A stretch of DNA of 64,000 nucleotides from JBKPNX01 sp046732855. Lineage in GTDB: Bacteria > Pseudomonadota > Alphaproteobacteria > Geminicoccales > Geminicoccaceae. Made by a program: the position numbers and the translations under genes. Under the pieces are notes generated by a model that made no database searches, was not told where the DNA came from, and saw nothing but the letters and a program-made list of their open reading frames with translations. The stretch covers positions 1 through 64,000 of the forward strand of contig JBKPNX010000184.1 in assembly GCA_046732855.1 (NCBI GenBank). The letters run 5' to 3'. Below, one piece after another: positions 52,046-61,080 of the stretch (position 1 is the stretch's first letter; each line of letters begins with the position of its first letter).

Positions 52046-52701
52046 GAAGCTCCACTTCGTAAGCAGTCCGAAAGCTGATCGAAGCTCTCGAGAACCCGCT
52101 CGGCGCCGGCCGCCTCGAGCAACTCCGGCGGATGGTAGCCCCAGGCGACGCCAATCGCGCGTGCTCCCGCCGCCCGGGCCATCTCCATGTCGAAGCTGGT
52201 GTCGCCGACCATCAGGGTCTCCGTCGGCGCGCTGCCCGTCTCCCGCATCGCCTCCTCGAGCATCGCTGGATGCGGTTTGCTTGGGTGGCGATCGGCGGTC
52301 TGGACGCTGACGAACAGAGCGGTCAGCCCGTGATGATCGAGCACCTCGAGCACGCCGGCGCGCGATTTGCCGGTGGCGATCCCGAGCAGATGGCCGTCGC
52401 GATCGAGCAAGCCCAGCACTTCTCGGGCGCGCGGAAACAGCGGTTCCAGGACCCCTTGGGCGCGCAGCAGCCGCCATCTCGCGCGATAGGTCGCGACCAG
52501 GCTGAGGAGCATACGCTCGTCGACGCCCGGCGCCAGCTGCGCCAGCGCCAGCTCGAGCGACAGGCCGATCACTGCGCGCACCGCGTCCGCCTCGAGAGGC
52601 TCCATGTCGTGGGCGAGCAGCGTCTGGCGGGCGGCCTCGATGATCAGTTGCTGGCTGTCGACCAGCGTGCCGTCGCAGTCGAAGACGATCAGCCGGCTCA
52701 T
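52042..52701 (-). CDS. HAD-superfamily phosphatase (HAD-IA, Gph-like)
   Basis: 219 residues from ATG 52701. HAD motif I is FDCDGTLVDS, motif II Thr lies in LLGIATGKSRAG, and motif III/IV are KPHPAMLEEA and MVGDTSFDMEMARAAG. The cap domain lies between motifs I and II. Phosphoglycolate phosphatases share this pattern, but substrate is open. Its ATG overlaps rluC by four bases (ATGA). Confidence 0.9.
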   Translation of the reverse strand: MSRLIVFDCDGTLVDSQQLIIEAARQTLLAHDMEPLEADAVRAVIGLSLELALAQLAPGVDERMLLSLVATYRARWRLLRAQGVLEPLFPRAREVLGLLDRDGHLLGIATGKSRAGVLEVLDHHGLTALFVSVQTADRHPSKPHPAMLEEAMRETGSAPTETLMVGDTSFDMEMARAAGARAIGVAWGYHPPELLEAAGAERVLESFDQLSDCLRSGAS

Positions 52702-53687
52702 GACTGCGCGAAATCGGCAAGGCGCGCGCCCGGCAGGCTCGGATCGGGCTCGAAGCCGAGCCAACGGAAGCCGGCCAGGACCGGCCCCGAGAGCGGGGCG
52801 GTCAGCTCCAGGACACCACCATCCGGGTGCGGCAGGCGGATCTCGCGCGCATGCAGCATGAGCCCCTTGGGCGCGCCGTCGGGATGAGCACGCGCGCCGG
52901 CGTACTTGCCGTCGCCGATGATTGGCACCCCGAGCAGAGCGCAATGCGCCCGCAGCTGGTGGGTGCGGCCCGTGATCGGCTTCAGCGAGAGCCATGACGC
53001 GACCCTGCCGGCGCGGGCGACCACGCGATAAAGGGTGCGTGCCGGCACCCCGGCCACACTCGCCGCGACGCGCTCGCCGCCTTTGCCGGGCTGTTTGGTG
53101 AGCGGCTGGTCGATCCAGCCCTGCGTCTCGGGCGGCCGTCCCAACACCAGCGCCCAATAGAGTTTCTCGACGCGCTGCTCGCGGAACGCCTTGGTCAGCT
53201 TCGCCGCGGTCGCCGCGGTCTTCGCCACCACGAGCAAACCGCTGGTATCCCGATCCAGGCGATGCACGAGGCGCGGCCGCTCGCCGCCCGCCACCCATGC
53301 CTGGAGCATGCCGTCGACGTGCCGGCGCGTGCCGGTGCCGCCCTGGACCGCAAGGCCGGCCGGCTTGTCGAGCACGAGCAGCGCGTGATCCTCGAACAGA
53401 ATGCGCGAGCGAAGCCGTTCGGCATCGTCTGGATCGACGGCTTCCGGAGCCGGGCGCGCAGGCGCTCGCGGCGGCTGGTCGGCGGGCAGTGGCGGGATGC
53501 GAATCGCCTGGCCGGGGCGCAGCCGCGAATTGGCCTGGGCGCGCCGGCCGTCCACCCGCACCTGCCCGGTGCGCAGCAGCTTCTGCAGGCGGGCATGGCC
53601 GAGCTCGGGGAAATGCCGTCGGAACCAGCGATCGAGGCGGACCTCGCCCTCGTCGGCGGCGACGGTACGCGTCTCGACCGCACGCAT
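52698..53687 (-). CDS. RluC/RluD-type 23S rRNA pseudouridine synthase
   Basis: 329 residues. An N-terminal S4 RNA-binding domain (VRLDRWFRRHFPELGHARLQ, then VRVDGRRAQANSRLRPGQ) precedes the catalytic domain with HRLDRDTSGLLVVAKT, whose Asp attacks the uridine. The KPITGRTHQLRAHC segment is also diagnostic. It isomerises uridines in 23S rRNA. Its ATG shares a base with the rarA stop (TAATG). Confidence 0.93.
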   Translation of the reverse strand: MRAVETRTVAADEGEVRLDRWFRRHFPELGHARLQKLLRTGQVRVDGRRAQANSRLRPGQAIRIPPLPADQPPRAPARPAPEAVDPDDAERLRSRILFEDHALLVLDKPAGLAVQGGTGTRRHVDGMLQAWVAGGERPRLVHRLDRDTSGLLVVAKTAATAAKLTKAFREQRVEKLYWALVLGRPPETQGWIDQPLTKQPGKGGERVAASVAGVPARTLYRVVARAGRVASWLSLKPITGRTHQLRAHCALLGVPIIGDGKYAGARAHPDGAPKGLMLHAREIRLPHPDGGVLELTAPLSGPVLAGFRWLGFEPDPSLPGARLADFAQS

Positions 53688-55009
53688 TAACCGCCCGCGC
53701 GCTGGCGCCGCAGCTGCGCGAAGCGCTCGAGCTTCGCCCTGAGCACCGCCTCGGCGCCTTCCCCGCTCGGTCGGTAAAAAGTCTGGCGCTCCATGCCGTC
53801 CGGAAAATAGTGCTGGCCGGAGAACCGTTCCGGCGCGTCGTGGTCGTACTCGTAGCCGCGGCCGTAGCCGAGCTCCCGCATCATGCGCGTCGGCGCGTTC
53901 AAAATGTGCGCGGGCGGCATCAGCGAGCCGCTGTCCCGGGCGGCCCGCCGGGCTTCACCGAACGCGCGATAGACGGCATTCGACTTCGGCGCGCAGGCCA
54001 GATGGACGGCGCACTCCGCGAGCGCCAGCTCGCCTTCCGGGCTGCCCAACTGCTCGTAGGCCTGGCTTGCCGCGATCGCGAGCGGCAGCGCGCCCGGGTC
54101 GGCGAGGCCGATGTCCTCGCTCGCCATGCGCACCAGGCGCCGGGCGATGTAGCGCGGGTCTTCGCCACCCTCAAGCATGCGCGCGAGCCAGTACAAGGTG
54201 GCGTCCGGATCCGAGCCGCGCACCGATTTGTGCAGCGCGCTGATCAGGTTGTAATGCGCCTCCTGCTGGCGGTCGTAGAGCGGCATGCGCCGCTGCAGAA
54301 TATGGCCGAGCGTCGCCGGATCGATGATCGGCTCGGCGGGCAGATCGGCCAGGTTCTCGACCATGTTCAAGAGATAGCGGCCATCGCCGTCGGCAAGCTC
54401 CATCAGACGCGCCCGCGCGTTCGGGGCGAGCGGGAGCTGATGGCCGAGCGCGCGCTCGGCGCGTGCCACCAGCGCCTCCAGCGCCTCGCGGTCAAGCCGC
54501 TGCAGCACCAGCACCTGGCAGCGCGACATCAGCGCGCCGGTCAGCGCGAACGACGGATTCTCCGTGGTGGCCCCGATCAGGGTGACCGTGCCGTCTTCGA
54601 CCTGGGCAAGCAGGCCGTCCTGCTGGGCGCGATTGAAGCGATGGATCTCGTCGATGAACAGGAGCGTGGTCTGGCCGGTGCGCCGCCGCGTCTTTGCCTC
54701 TTCGTAGACCTTGCGCAGATCGGCGACGCCCGACATCACTGCGGAGAGCTGGACCAGCGGCTGGTCCAGGCGTTTGGCGAGCAGCCGGGCGAGCGTGGTC
54801 TTGCCGGTGCCGGGCGGGCCCCACAGGATGATCGAGCTCAGCTGACCGCGGGCAAACATCCGCCCGAGCGGCGTGTCGGGGCCGAGCAGGTGGTCCTGGC
54901 CGACCAGATCGTCGAGCGTCTGCGGGCGCAGGTGATCGGCGAGCGGCTGCCCGACCGCGGCGACGCCGCGCCCGGTTGCACCAGCAGTCTTGGCGAACAG
55001 ATCGCTCAT
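53687..55009 (-). CDS. rarA: Replication-associated recombination protein RarA (MgsA)
   Basis: 440 residues. AAA+ ATPase of the clamp-loader-like group: Walker A LWGPPGTGKTTLAR, Walker B LLFIDEIHRFNRAQQDGLL, sensor 1 IGATTENPSFALTGALMSR, and a conserved C-terminal MgsA domain (LYWLARMLEGGEDPRYIARR, YGRGYEYDHDAPE). It acts at stalled replication forks. It is the promoter-proximal gene of a four-gene operon. Confidence 0.94.
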   Translation of the reverse strand: MSDLFAKTAGATGRGVAAVGQPLADHLRPQTLDDLVGQDHLLGPDTPLGRMFARGQLSSIILWGPPGTGKTTLARLLAKRLDQPLVQLSAVMSGVADLRKVYEEAKTRRRTGQTTLLFIDEIHRFNRAQQDGLLAQVEDGTVTLIGATTENPSFALTGALMSRCQVLVLQRLDREALEALVARAERALGHQLPLAPNARARLMELADGDGRYLLNMVENLADLPAEPIIDPATLGHILQRRMPLYDRQQEAHYNLISALHKSVRGSDPDATLYWLARMLEGGEDPRYIARRLVRMASEDIGLADPGALPLAIAASQAYEQLGSPEGELALAECAVHLACAPKSNAVYRAFGEARRAARDSGSLMPPAHILNAPTRMMRELGYGRGYEYDHDAPERFSGQHYFPDGMERQTFYRPSGEGAEAVLRAKLERFAQLRRQRAGG

Positions 55010-55286
55010 CGGCTGATCACCACCGCGAGCAGGCGCCCGGCTCGCGCACCTCGCGCTGCCACGGCCGCGGCGCGCCGGAGCCGCTCTTCAATGCCGCTCT
55101 GACCTCAATCGGCCGGTCGGCGACCGTGTGCATCAGATCGCGGCACCTCGGTCACGGAGCGCCGCGGCCGCATCACGCTACGCCAGACCGGGCGCGGGCA
55201 GAGCCTGCTGCCGCGCCCCGAACTCCACCATCCAATGCGTCGCCCGATCTCAGTCGCGCCGCCTGTCGTCCCGGACGGATACGGGC

Positions 55287-55721
55287 TCAGGCGGCGGCCG
55301 CCTCGCCCGCCTCGGCCTCGACCCGATCCGGGCGCGGACCGGAATCCAGGCCCTTGGCCGCGACGTCGCGATCAATGAACTCGATCACCGCCATCGGGGC
55401 GTTGTCGCCGAGTCGGAAGCCCGCCTTGAGCACGCGGAGGTAACCCCCCGGTCGTTCGGCATAGCGCGGCCCGAGCACGTCGATCAGCTTCCGCGTGGTC
55501 GCGTCGTCCCGGATCTTGGCGATCAGCAGACGCCTGGCGTGCAGATCGGCGCGCTTGCCGAGCGTCACCAGCTTCTCGACGTAGGGCCTCAGCTCCTTGG
55601 CTCTCGGCAAGGTGGTCGTGATCTGCTCGTGCTTGACCAGAGCAGCCGCCAGATTGGCCAGCATAGCCTTGCGGTGGCTCGAGCTCCGGCCGAGCTTTCG
55701 ACCATGCATGCGATGGCGCAT
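55287..55721 (-). CDS. rplQ: 50S ribosomal protein L17
   Basis: 144 residues; MRHRMHGRKLGRSSSHRKAM and LANLAAALVKHEQITTTLPRA are the L17 hallmarks. The C-terminal extension beyond about residue 118 is acidic/Ala rich (RVEAEAGEAAAA). It closes the alpha operon 22 bases after rpoA. Confidence 0.97.
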   Translation of the reverse strand: MRHRMHGRKLGRSSSHRKAMLANLAAALVKHEQITTTLPRAKELRPYVEKLVTLGKRADLHARRLLIAKIRDDATTRKLIDVLGPRYAERPGGYLRVLKAGFRLGDNAPMAVIEFIDRDVAAKGLDSGPRPDRVEAEAGEAAAA

Positions 55722-55743
55722 TTGCTCCTCTCCCGCGTGCGCC

Positions 55744-56760
55744 TCAGTAGGGCTCCTCGATGCGCCGCGCCAGCTCTTCGATGTTCTCCGGCGGCCAGCC
55801 CGGCACCTCCATGCCCAAACTCAGGCCCATGTGCGCCAGCACTTCCTTGATCTCATTCAGCGACTTGCGGCCGAAATTGGGCGTGCGCAGCATCTCGGCC
55901 TCGGTCTTTTGCACCAGGTCGCCGATGTACACGATGTTGTCGTTCTTCAGGCAGTTGGCCGAGCGCACCGAGAGCTCCAACTCATCCACCTTGCGCAGCA
56001 GGTGCGGATTGAACGGCAGCTCGGGCTTGGCGTCGCCGCCCATCGCGGCGCGCGGCTCGTCGAAGTTGATGAACAGTTGCAGCTGGTCCTGCAGAATGCG
56101 CGCGGCGAGCGCCACCGCGTCTTCGGGCGTGACCGAACCGTCGGTCTCGACCTGCAAGGTCAGCTTGTCGTAATCGGTGACCTGGCCCACGCGGGCGTGA
56201 TCGACCCGATACGCCACCTTACGCACCGGGCTGTAGATCGCGTCGATCGCGATCAGCCCGATCGGCGCATCCTCGGACTTGTTCTGCGCCGCCGGCACGT
56301 AGCCGCGTCCGGTGCGCACGGTCATCTCGATGCTGAGCTCGGCCTCCTCGTCGAGATGGCAGATCACGTGATCCGGATCCATGATCTCGATGTCGTGGCC
56401 GGCCTCGATCATCCCCGCGGTGACCACGGCTGGGCCCTTGACCTTGAGGTACATGCGCTTGGGCGTGTCGCTGTGCAGGCGCAGCGCCAGCGACTTCAGG
56501 TTGAGGACGATGTCGGTCACGTCCTCGCGCACGCCCGCGATGGTCGAGAACTCGTGCAGCACGCCGTCGATCTGGGCCGCGGTGATCGCCGCGCCCTGGA
56601 GCGACGACAACAGGATGCGCCGGAGCGCATTGCCGAGCGTGACGCCGAAGCCGCGCTCGAGCGGCTCGGCGATCAAAGTCGCCTCGCGGTCGGGCCGCGC
56701 CCCGGGCACGACCTCGAGTTTGGGCGGCTTGATCAGTTCCTGCCAATTTCTCTGGATCAC
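55744..56760 (-). CDS. rpoA: DNA-directed RNA polymerase alpha subunit
   Basis: 338 residues from the GTG at 56760, chosen for the GAGG site seven bases upstream; the frame is open further to an ATG at 56856 but that extension is not conserved. The N-terminal assembly domain (PLERGFGVTLGNALRRILLSSL) is joined by a linker to the C-terminal DNA-binding domain (NCLKNDNIVYIGDLVQKTEAE), giving full length. It dimerises to assemble RNA polymerase and contacts UP elements and activators. Confidence 0.97.
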   Translation of the reverse strand: MIQRNWQELIKPPKLEVVPGARPDREATLIAEPLERGFGVTLGNALRRILLSSLQGAAITAAQIDGVLHEFSTIAGVREDVTDIVLNLKSLALRLHSDTPKRMYLKVKGPAVVTAGMIEAGHDIEIMDPDHVICHLDEEAELSIEMTVRTGRGYVPAAQNKSEDAPIGLIAIDAIYSPVRKVAYRVDHARVGQVTDYDKLTLQVETDGSVTPEDAVALAARILQDQLQLFINFDEPRAAMGGDAKPELPFNPHLLRKVDELELSVRSANCLKNDNIVYIGDLVQKTEAEMLRTPNFGRKSLNEIKEVLAHMGLSLGMEVPGWPPENIEELARRIEEPY

Positions 56761-56863
56761 GGGATACCTCGAAGCTTGCCTGGTTGGCCGAATGCTCGCC
56801 GGAGCGACCATGGCTGGGGACGCCGCGCCGATCAGCGCCCCAGAGATGTGCGCCACCCTGACG

Positions 56864-57256
56864 CTAGACCCGACGCCGCTTGCGCGGCCGACAGCCGTTG
56901 TGCGGGATCGGAGTGACGTCGCGGATCGCGGTGATCGTGAAACCGACGCCCTGCAGGGCGCGCAACGCCGACTCGCGGCCGGAACCCGGGCCGCGTACCT
57001 CCACCTCGATCGTCTTCATGCCGTGCTCCATCGCCTTGCGCCCGGCATTCTCCGCAGCCACCTGCGCGGCGAACGGGGTCGATTTGCGCGAGCCCTTGAA
57101 GCCCTGGCTGCCGGCCGAGGACCACGCGATCGCGTTGCCCTGGGCATCGGTGATGGTGATCATGGTATTGTTGAACGTGGCGGCCACGTGAGCCACCCCG
57201 GCCGTGATGTTCTTGCGCTCGCGCCGGCGCAGGCGGGGAGCCGTTTCTTTCGCCAT
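56864..57256 (-). CDS. rpsK: 30S ribosomal protein S11
   Basis: 130 residues; the C-terminal motifs GVGFTITAIRDVTPIPHNGC and RPRKRRRV are invariant S11 features, and the central GSQGFKGSRKSTPFAAQVAAE is typical. It follows rpsM after four bases. Confidence 0.98.
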   Translation of the reverse strand: MAKETAPRLRRRERKNITAGVAHVAATFNNTMITITDAQGNAIAWSSAGSQGFKGSRKSTPFAAQVAAENAGRKAMEHGMKTIEVEVRGPGSGRESALRALQGVGFTITAIRDVTPIPHNGCRPRKRRRV

Positions 57257-57260
57257 GGGA

Positions 57261-57638
57261 CTACTTCTTCACCTTCTTCTTGCCGGCGATCGGACGGGCG
57301 GGGCCCTTGCGCGTCCGGGCATTGGTGTGGGTGCGCTGGCCGCGGACTGGCAGACCCCTGCGATGGCGCAGGCCGCGATAGCAGCCGAGGTCCATCAGGC
57401 GCTTGATATTCATCGCAACGTCGCGGCGCAGATCGCCCTCGACCCGGTAGTTGCGGTCGATCACCTCGCGCAGACGGGCGACCTCGGCGTCCGACAACTG
57501 GTTGACCCTGCGGCCGAACGGGATCTCGACCTCGCGCAGGATCCGCTCCGAGGTGGTCCGGCCGATGCCGTAGATATATGTCAGCGAGATCCCGACCGGC
57601 TTGCCGCTCGGGATGTTCACTCCGGCGATGCGCGCCAC
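57261..57638 (-). CDS. rpsM: 30S ribosomal protein S13
   Basis: 125 residues, GTG start at 57638 with AGGAGGAG upstream. ARIAGVNIPSGKPVGISLTY and the C-terminal RGLRHRRGLPVRGQRTHTNA match S13. It is the first gene of the alpha operon and is preceded by a 109-base leader holding a strong promoter and hairpins. Confidence 0.98.
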   Translation of the reverse strand: MARIAGVNIPSGKPVGISLTYIYGIGRTTSERILREVEIPFGRRVNQLSDAEVARLREVIDRNYRVEGDLRRDVAMNIKRLMDLGCYRGLRHRRGLPVRGQRTHTNARTRKGPARPIAGKKKVKK

Positions 57639-57658
57639 AAAGCTCCTCCTGCTGATGG

Positions 57659-57680
57659 CGTGCCGCTCGCGATCGGCACG
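57659..57680 (-). promoter_or_regulatory. Hairpin in the rpsM leader
   Basis: CGTGCCG and CGGCACG pair over seven bases around an eight-base loop, about 20 bases before the rpsM start. In gammaproteobacteria the alpha operon leader is the target of autoregulation by S4, and in that light this stem is a candidate translational control site; only its pairing is seen here. Confidence 0.35.
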
Positions 57681-57731
57681 CCTCGGCCGTGCTCGATATA
57701 GGTAGTCATGACCGCGCGCGAAAGCCGCGCG

Positions 57732-57759
57732 ATTATAGGTCGCAACCTCACTGTGTCAA
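57732..57759 (-). promoter_or_regulatory. Consensus sigma-70 promoter of the alpha operon, overlapping the adk 3' end
   Basis: TTGACA (57754-57759) and TATAAT (57732-57737) lie 16 bases apart on the minus strand, a perfect match to both boxes. The -35 box overlaps the last codons of adk (Leu-Thr before Gln-stop). It would start rpsM-rpsK-rpoA-rplQ transcription near 57725, leaving a leader of nearly 90 bases. Confidence 0.75.
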
Positions 57760-58404
57760 CGCGTCGATAGTCTTGAAAACAGCGGAACTTACGTCGTCGA
57801 TTTCGGCCATTCCGTCGACCGCGGCCAACAGTCCGTTGGCGCGGTAGTACGGGAGCAGCGGCGCGGTCTGCGCATGGTAGCCCTTGAGCCGCGCACGCAC
57901 GGTCTTTGCCTTGTCGTCCTCGCGGCGCACGAACTCGCGACCGCCGCACACGTCGCACACACTCTCCGCCTTCGGTCGCTTGAAGCGGTCGTGATAGCCC
58001 GCGCCGCACTGGGCACAGGCGAACCGGCCGGAGATCCGGTCGACCAAGGCGTCGTCGTCGACCGCGAGCTCGAGAACCGCGTCAAGGCGCTGCGCGCGTT
58101 GCGCGAGCAGGTCGTCCAGCGCCCGCGCCTGCGCCAGGGTGCGCGGAAAGCCATCGAGGACGAACCCGCGCACCGCGTCCGGCTGGGCGATGCGGTCGGC
58201 GACCAGCCGATTCATCATCTCGTCCGGCACCAGCTGGCCCGCCTCCATGATCGCCTTGGCGCGCCGACCCACTTCCGTGTCCGCGGCCACGGCCTCGCGC
58301 AGCATGTCGCCGGTCGACAGATGCGGAATGTGGTACCTGGCCGCGATCCGCTTCGCCTGCGTGCCCTTGCCGGCGCCCGGCGGGCCGAGCAGGACGAGCC
58401 GCAT
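57748..58404 (-). CDS. adk: Adenylate kinase (zinc-binding long form)
   Basis: 218 residues from ATG 58404. P-loop VLLGPPGAGKGTQAKR, GFVLDGFPRTLAQA and a long LID domain with four Cys in two pairs (CAQCGAGYH...VCDVCGG), which would hold a structural zinc. It interconverts AMP, ADP and ATP. Its start shares a base with the secY stop, so the two are coupled, and its last codons double as promoter for the downstream operon. Confidence 0.96.
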   Translation of the reverse strand: MRLVLLGPPGAGKGTQAKRIAARYHIPHLSTGDMLREAVAADTEVGRRAKAIMEAGQLVPDEMMNRLVADRIAQPDAVRGFVLDGFPRTLAQARALDDLLAQRAQRLDAVLELAVDDDALVDRISGRFACAQCGAGYHDRFKRPKAESVCDVCGGREFVRREDDKAKTVRARLKGYHAQTAPLLPYYRANGLLAAVDGMAEIDDVSSAVFKTIDALTQ

Positions 58405-59747
58405 CAGCGCCGGGCTCCGCGCAGCCGCGATTTCCTGATCAGACCTTCGTACTGGTGCGCGATCAGATGCGACTGGATCTGCGCCATCGTGTCCATGGTG
58501 ACCGAGACCACGATCAGAAGGCTGGTGCCACCGAAGTAGAACGGCACGGCGTACTGGGAGATCAGGATCTCGGGCAGCACGCACACGGCGGACAGATAGA
58601 TCGCGCCGACCGCGGTCAGACGGGTGAGCACGTAATCGAGATACTCGGCGGTGCGTTGGCCCGGCCGGATACCGGGGATGAAGCCGCCGTGCTTGCGCAG
58701 ATTCTCGGCGGTATCCTGAGGATTGAACACGATAGCGGTGTAAAAGAACGCGAAGAACACGATCAGGGCGACGTAAAGCGTAATGTGCAGAACGGTCCCG
58801 CGGCCGAGCATGGCAGTGAGGGTGGCCAGCCACTCCGGCCCAGCGGCGCCGCCGAAGCTCGCCATGGTCGCCGGCATGAGCAGCAGCGAGCTCGCGAAGA
58901 TCGGCGGGATCACGCCGGAGACGTTCAGCTTGAGCGGCAGATGGGAGCTCTCGCCGCCGAACATCCGGTTGCCCTGCTGGCGTTTGGGATATTGCACGAG
59001 GATGCGGCGCTGGGCCCGCTCCATGAACACGATGAAGGTGATCACCCCGACCACCATGAACAGCAGGAAGATGATCAGAATGGGCGACAGCGCGCCCGTC
59101 CGGCTGAGTTCCAGAGTGCTGACCAGCGCGTGCGGCAGCTGCGCGATGATGCCCGTGAAGATGATCAGCGATATGCCGTTGCCGACGCCGCGCGCCGTGA
59201 TCTGCTCGCCCAGCCACATCAGGAACAGCGTGCCGCCGACGATGGTGATCACCGTGCTGATGCGAAAATGCCAGCCTGGATCGAGCACCGCGCTGCCGCT
59301 CGCTCCGGTCATCGCCTCGAGGCCAATCGCCAGGCCATAGCCCTGGAAGGCCGCGAGGAATACCGTAAGATAACGGGAATATTGGTTGATCTTCTTGCGC
59401 CCGGCCTCGCCTTCCTTCTTCAGCTGCTCGATCGTCGGCGACACCGCGGTCATCAACTGCATGATGATCGAGGCGGAGATGTACGGCAGGATGCCGAGCG
59501 CGAAGATGGACATGCGCGCCAGCGCGCCGCCGGCGAACATGTTGAACATCCCCATGATGCCGCCGGCGTTCTGCTCGAAAATCTTCGCCATCACCTCCGG
59601 GTCGATCCCCGGCAGCGGAATGTAAGTGCCGAAGCGATAGACGATCAGACAGCCGAGCGCGAACCAGAGCCGTTTCTTGAGCTCGGTCGCCTTGCTGAAC
59701 GCACCGAGATTGATGTTGGCGGCCAGCTGCTCGGCCATCGATGCCAT
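58404..59747 (-). CDS. secY: Preprotein translocase subunit SecY
   Basis: 447 residues, ATG 59747 with GGAGG six bases upstream (a second ATG lies three codons on). Ten membrane helices and SecY signatures (GLGISILIFTGII-type region as GVGNGISLIIFTGIIAQLP; and PGIRPGQRTAEYLDYVLTRLT). It forms the inner-membrane channel with SecE/SecG. Sits in the usual spc operon place between rplO and adk. Confidence 0.97.
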   Translation of the reverse strand: MASMAEQLAANINLGAFSKATELKKRLWFALGCLIVYRFGTYIPLPGIDPEVMAKIFEQNAGGIMGMFNMFAGGALARMSIFALGILPYISASIIMQLMTAVSPTIEQLKKEGEAGRKKINQYSRYLTVFLAAFQGYGLAIGLEAMTGASGSAVLDPGWHFRISTVITIVGGTLFLMWLGEQITARGVGNGISLIIFTGIIAQLPHALVSTLELSRTGALSPILIIFLLFMVVGVITFIVFMERAQRRILVQYPKRQQGNRMFGGESSHLPLKLNVSGVIPPIFASSLLLMPATMASFGGAAGPEWLATLTAMLGRGTVLHITLYVALIVFFAFFYTAIVFNPQDTAENLRKHGGFIPGIRPGQRTAEYLDYVLTRLTAVGAIYLSAVCVLPEILISQYAVPFYFGGTSLLIVVSVTMDTMAQIQSHLIAHQYEGLIRKSRLRGARR

Positions 59748-59759
59748 GGGCGGCCTCCG

Positions 59760-60263
59760 TTATTCCTTCGCGGGCTGCTCGGCAGCGGCGGAGGCATCCG
59801 CCTTCGGCTGCAGCAGAACCAGCTTGCCCCCGGCTTTCTCGACCGCCGCGGCCGCGGTTCGCGACGCGCTGTCGACCTCGATCGTGAGCGCCACGCTCAG
59901 CTCGCCGCGCGCCAGCAGCCGGACCCCGCCGCGCCGCTTCGCCACCAAACCGGCCGCGCGTAGGGCCTCCAGATTGACCGGTTGGGCAGGGTCGAGCCTG
60001 CCGGCCTCCACCGCCGCCTGGAGCCGGTCGAGGTTGACCGGCACGTACTCCTTGCGGAACGGGTTGGTGAAGCCGCGCTTGGGCAGGCGCCGGTAGATCG
60101 GCATCTGGCCGCCCTCGAACGTCCTGTTTCCCCCGCCGGCGCGGGCCTTCTGGCCCTTGTGGCCGCGCCCGGCGGTCTTGCCTTTGCCCGAGCCGATGCC
60201 GCGGCCGAGCCGCTTGCGCGCCCGGCGTGAGCCCGGATTTGGGGCGAGTTCGTTGAGCTTCAT
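59760..60263 (-). CDS. rplO: 50S ribosomal protein L15
   Basis: 167 residues from ATG 60263, overlapping the rpmD stop by four bases (ATGA); upstream in-frame sequence belongs to rpmD and rpsE. MKLNELAPNPGSRRARKRLG and GHKGQKARAGGG are L15 landmarks. The C-terminus carries an Ala/Glu extension (ASAAAEQPAKE). Confidence 0.97.
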   Translation of the reverse strand: MKLNELAPNPGSRRARKRLGRGIGSGKGKTAGRGHKGQKARAGGGNRTFEGGQMPIYRRLPKRGFTNPFRKEYVPVNLDRLQAAVEAGRLDPAQPVNLEALRAAGLVAKRRGGVRLLARGELSVALTIEVDSASRTAAAAVEKAGGKLVLLQPKADASAAAEQPAKE

Positions 60264-60490
60264 GAGCGTGCCTTCGCGCGCGTCTTCGCCTTCGGAGCAG
60301 TCTCCTCGTCGACCGGCTCGACCCGAACCAGATGGTGCACCTGGGCGATGCGGCCGCGCACGGCCGGTACGTCCGGCAGGACGCGCGAGCGCGAGATCTT
60401 GTTCAGCCCGAGGCCGATCAGATTCGTGCGCTGCCGGTCGTCCCGGCCGATCGGGCTGCGGATCTGGGTCACTCGGATCTTGCTGGTCAT
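60260..60490 (-). CDS. rpmD: 50S ribosomal protein L30
   Basis: 76 residues from ATG 60490, which shares a base with the rpsE stop; a GTG one codon earlier is too close to the ribosome site. RVTQIRSPIGRDDRQRTNLI is the L30 core. It is longer than the usual 58-62 residues because of a charged tail (VDEETAPKAKTRAKARS). Confidence 0.95.
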   Translation of the reverse strand: MTSKIRVTQIRSPIGRDDRQRTNLIGLGLNKISRSRVLPDVPAVRGRIAQVHHLVRVEPVDEETAPKAKTRAKARS

Positions 60491-61038
60491 CACCCCTCCG
60501 CCCGCGCATCGCCAGCGCCGCCCTCGCGCCGGCCGACGAGATCGCCGACTTTCTTGCCGCGCCGTGCCGCGACGCTGCGCGGCGAGGCGACCGTGGTCAG
60601 AGCATCGAAGGTCGCCTTGATCATGTTGTGCGGATTGGAGCTGCCGATCGACTTGGCGACCACGTCGGCGATGCCGAGCGCCTCGAACACCGCGCGCATC
60701 GGGCCGCCCGCGATGATCCCGGTGCCCGGCGGCGCGGCGCGCAGGACCACGTGGCCGGCGCCGAAGTGGCCCTCGACGTCGTGATGCAGCGTCCGCCCCT
60801 GGCGCAGCGGCACGCGGATCATCGCGCGCTTCGCCTGCTCGGTTGCCTTGCGTACGGCCTCCGGCACCTCGCGGGCCTTGCCGCTGCCGTGGCCGACCCG
60901 GCCCTTGCCGTCGCCGACCACCACGACCGCGGAAAAGCCGAACCGGCGCCCGCCTTTGACCACTTTGGCCACGCGATTGATGTTGACCAGGCGATCGACC
61001 AGCTCGCCGTCCTGGCGCTCGTCGCCGCCCCGGGGCAT
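60490..61038 (-). CDS. rpsE: 30S ribosomal protein S5
   Basis: 182 residues from ATG 61038, which has AAGGAG four bases upstream; ATG 61056 lacks a site. The S5 dsRNA-binding domain (LVDRLVNINRVAKVVKGG) and the C-terminal domain with IAGGPMRAVFEALGIADVVAKS identify it. Mutations in this gene are known in spectinomycin resistance. Confidence 0.97.
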   Translation of the reverse strand: MPRGGDERQDGELVDRLVNINRVAKVVKGGRRFGFSAVVVVGDGKGRVGHGSGKAREVPEAVRKATEQAKRAMIRVPLRQGRTLHHDVEGHFGAGHVVLRAAPPGTGIIAGGPMRAVFEALGIADVVAKSIGSSNPHNMIKATFDALTTVASPRSVAARRGKKVGDLVGRREGGAGDARAEG

Positions 61039-61080
61039 GTCGCTCCTTCGTCGCATCAGCCGTCCCGATCCTGGTGAACC

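Noticed and set aside
55010..55286. Gene or terminator between rarA and rplQ
   Set aside because: No frame with a plausible product and no hairpin with a T-run on either strand.
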